Assembly: GCF_009870125.1 (NCBI RefSeq)
Contig: NC_046683.1
Span: 18,485,001 to 18,549,000 of the forward strand
Length of the DNA: 64,000 bases
Direction: 5' to 3'
DNA from: Drosophila pseudoobscura
Taxonomy: Eukaryota > Arthropoda > Insecta > Diptera > Drosophilidae
Shown here: positions 62,871-64,000 of the stretch, in pieces
How positions within the stretch are numbered: the stretch's first letter is position 1
How the letters are laid out: each line of letters opens with the position of its first letter
Program-made: the position numbers and the translations under genes
Notes under the pieces: generated by a model
What the model saw: only the letters and a program-made list of their open reading frames with translations
The model's database searches: none
What the model was told of the DNA's origin: nothing

Positions 62871-64000
62871 TCTACAGGGAGGAGGTCCAGCACAGTATCC
62901 AGGGCTTCCAGTGCGTAGCCCGCCGGCTATGCATAGCTCTGCCAGGCGTTGAACTATGCTGAGTTTATTGAGGCATGTCCTGTCTAAGGCTGGCCACCAT
63001 ACCACCACACCATGGCGCTGTAGAGCCACTGGACTATATAGGGGGTTATTCCCCATTTTAGTCCGATGGCTTTCCTGCAAGTATAGAGAGCCACTGTGGC
63101 TTTCTTTACTCTATCCTCTATGCTCAATTTATAGCGCGATTCATCGCTGGACCAAGTAGCCCAGGGTGGGTGTTGTTCTCGAGAGAACTCTGTGCAAGCG
63201 CAGAACTTACGCCATAAGGCGCGTTTGGCTTTTCTAAGTTCATTGTTGTAGACTGGCCTTGTATTTGGCCCAGTTTTGCTCAACGTTCTCAGCCTTAGCT
63301 TTATTGAAGAGTCTCCGGGAGGCTTTCCGGAGTTCACCCGGCCTCTGTTCTTGCCAGAGGGGCATGCTTTGTCGAGCGCCTTATTGCAGGCGGGTCATGG
63401 CCAATTTGTCCGCCTGATGTTCCGGAAGCGAACTGGCTTCGGTACTGAGAAGGAGAAAACAGTTTCCACGTACCTGTGCTCCGAGAAGGAGTGCTCTTCC
63501 AGGACCCTCCACGATACGATGTTCCCATGTAACTCATGAGAGGCAGGACCTCCTTGCGGTTTTTAATAATAAAGGTGGGATAAGACCCGGACCCCCCGGC
63601 TTAACTGAAAAGCTACTCACCCCTTTCGTTTGTGTCAGTGCTTCCCCACTGACAGTGATGTGCATTGGCGTCGCACCCCACAATTAGGCCGATGTCCTTG
63701 GCCGCACCGTCTGCGATTAGTGCCCGGAGAGGCGCGTGTGGAGGGAGATCTGGTTGATCATGCCCCATGTATGCGGAGCAGATCCTCAGTGAGCGCTTCT
63801 GGCCTTCGAGGCTCACTACGGTGTGGTCTTCATTGCTGAAATTTGCGAGCAAAACTAAGTGCATTTGTCTTTTTGCGAGAATGCAGGTACGAATTTTACC
63901 TTCGGTTTCAGCTACGTATTGCTTGTAGTCAGAAGTCCTCAGACCAGAGACCCTGTTTCCGAGGATCCAGGGCTCCTGAATGAGGACTATATCGGCTCCA
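62871..64000 (-). pseudogene. LOA-type LINE relic (subfamily B-like), continues past window end
   Basis: The minus strand shows endonuclease pieces (CILAKRQMHLVL-like, MGHDQPDLPPHAPLRALIAD, GCDANAHHCQWGSTDTNERG at 63680-63630), a stretch antisense to 63330-63540 with SDHRYVET-like sequence, and RT thumb (CRKAIGLKWGI at 63075). The central RT with the AYADD motif is deleted. It is closely related to 15700-18802 and is cut at 62871 by the LTR element. Confidence 0.75.

Noticed and set aside
1-64000. CRISPR arrays, bacterial operons, tRNA or rRNA genes
   Set aside because: None were seen. The direct repeats present are TE-derived, and intron and transposon types show a eukaryotic (insect) genome.

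Overview
This window is a eukaryotic, repeat-dominated stretch that looks like Drosophila heterochromatin or a Y/neo-Y-like region. The evidence is: many Drosophila-type transposons (LOA/I-type LINEs with endonuclease, RT and RNase H; BEL/Pao and gypsy LTR elements; P/THAP, hAT, Tc1, Transib-like and PIF/Harbinger DNA transposons); small canonical fly introns of 56-98 bp; and at least seven copies of a short repeat that resembles the DINE-1/ISY/SGM (Helitron-like) family. The ISY/SGM-like form and the LOA abundance suggest the obscura group, but that is inference. No intact single-copy host gene was found. Host genes are present only as duplicated, broken pieces: a DNAJB12/14-type J-protein (two copies), maelstrom (two), a TAF5/cannonball-like WD40 protein, a HERC4-like RCC1 protein, and an SR-type tail.

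Layout. 1-5696: an almost perfect inverted duplication (arms about 2.48 kb, spacer 0.72 kb) carrying the J-protein and the 5' part of a LOA-type LINE. 5920-6746: a gypsy-type solo LTR with an ATGC target duplication. 6875-12151: a LOA-type LINE with a 13-bp target duplication but an RT/RNase H deletion. 12278-15575: a truncated BEL/Pao element. 15700-18802: a decayed LINE containing a small foldback. 19.4-31 kb: hAT, WD40, P-type, maelstrom and unnamed repeats with a 5'-truncated LINE. 31-39.8 kb: DNA transposons (P/THAP, PIF/Harbinger, tnp2-like, Tc1, hAT) and a BEL integrase. 41402-46768: a full-length LOA-type LINE with both ORFs open. 47-54 kb: repeats, maelstrom copy 2, an internally deleted hAT and a Transib-like (RAG1-type) transposase. 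54.3-57.3 kb: LINE fragments, an SR tail and a second Transib-like N-terminus. 58.3-60.4 kb: HERC4-like relic with introns. 60.4-64 kb: a rearranged GC-rich gypsy-type element and another LINE relic.

The strongest new observation is at the exact 5' end of the full-length LINE: the first 133 nt can be folded base by base into an HDV-like double-pseudoknot ribozyme whose predicted cleavage site is the element/target-duplication junction. A paralogous empty site at about 22.3-22.6 kb independently confirms that element's boundaries. The second is the inverted J-protein duplication, which would give a long hairpin RNA if read through. All identifications are from sequence reading alone; no database search was run.
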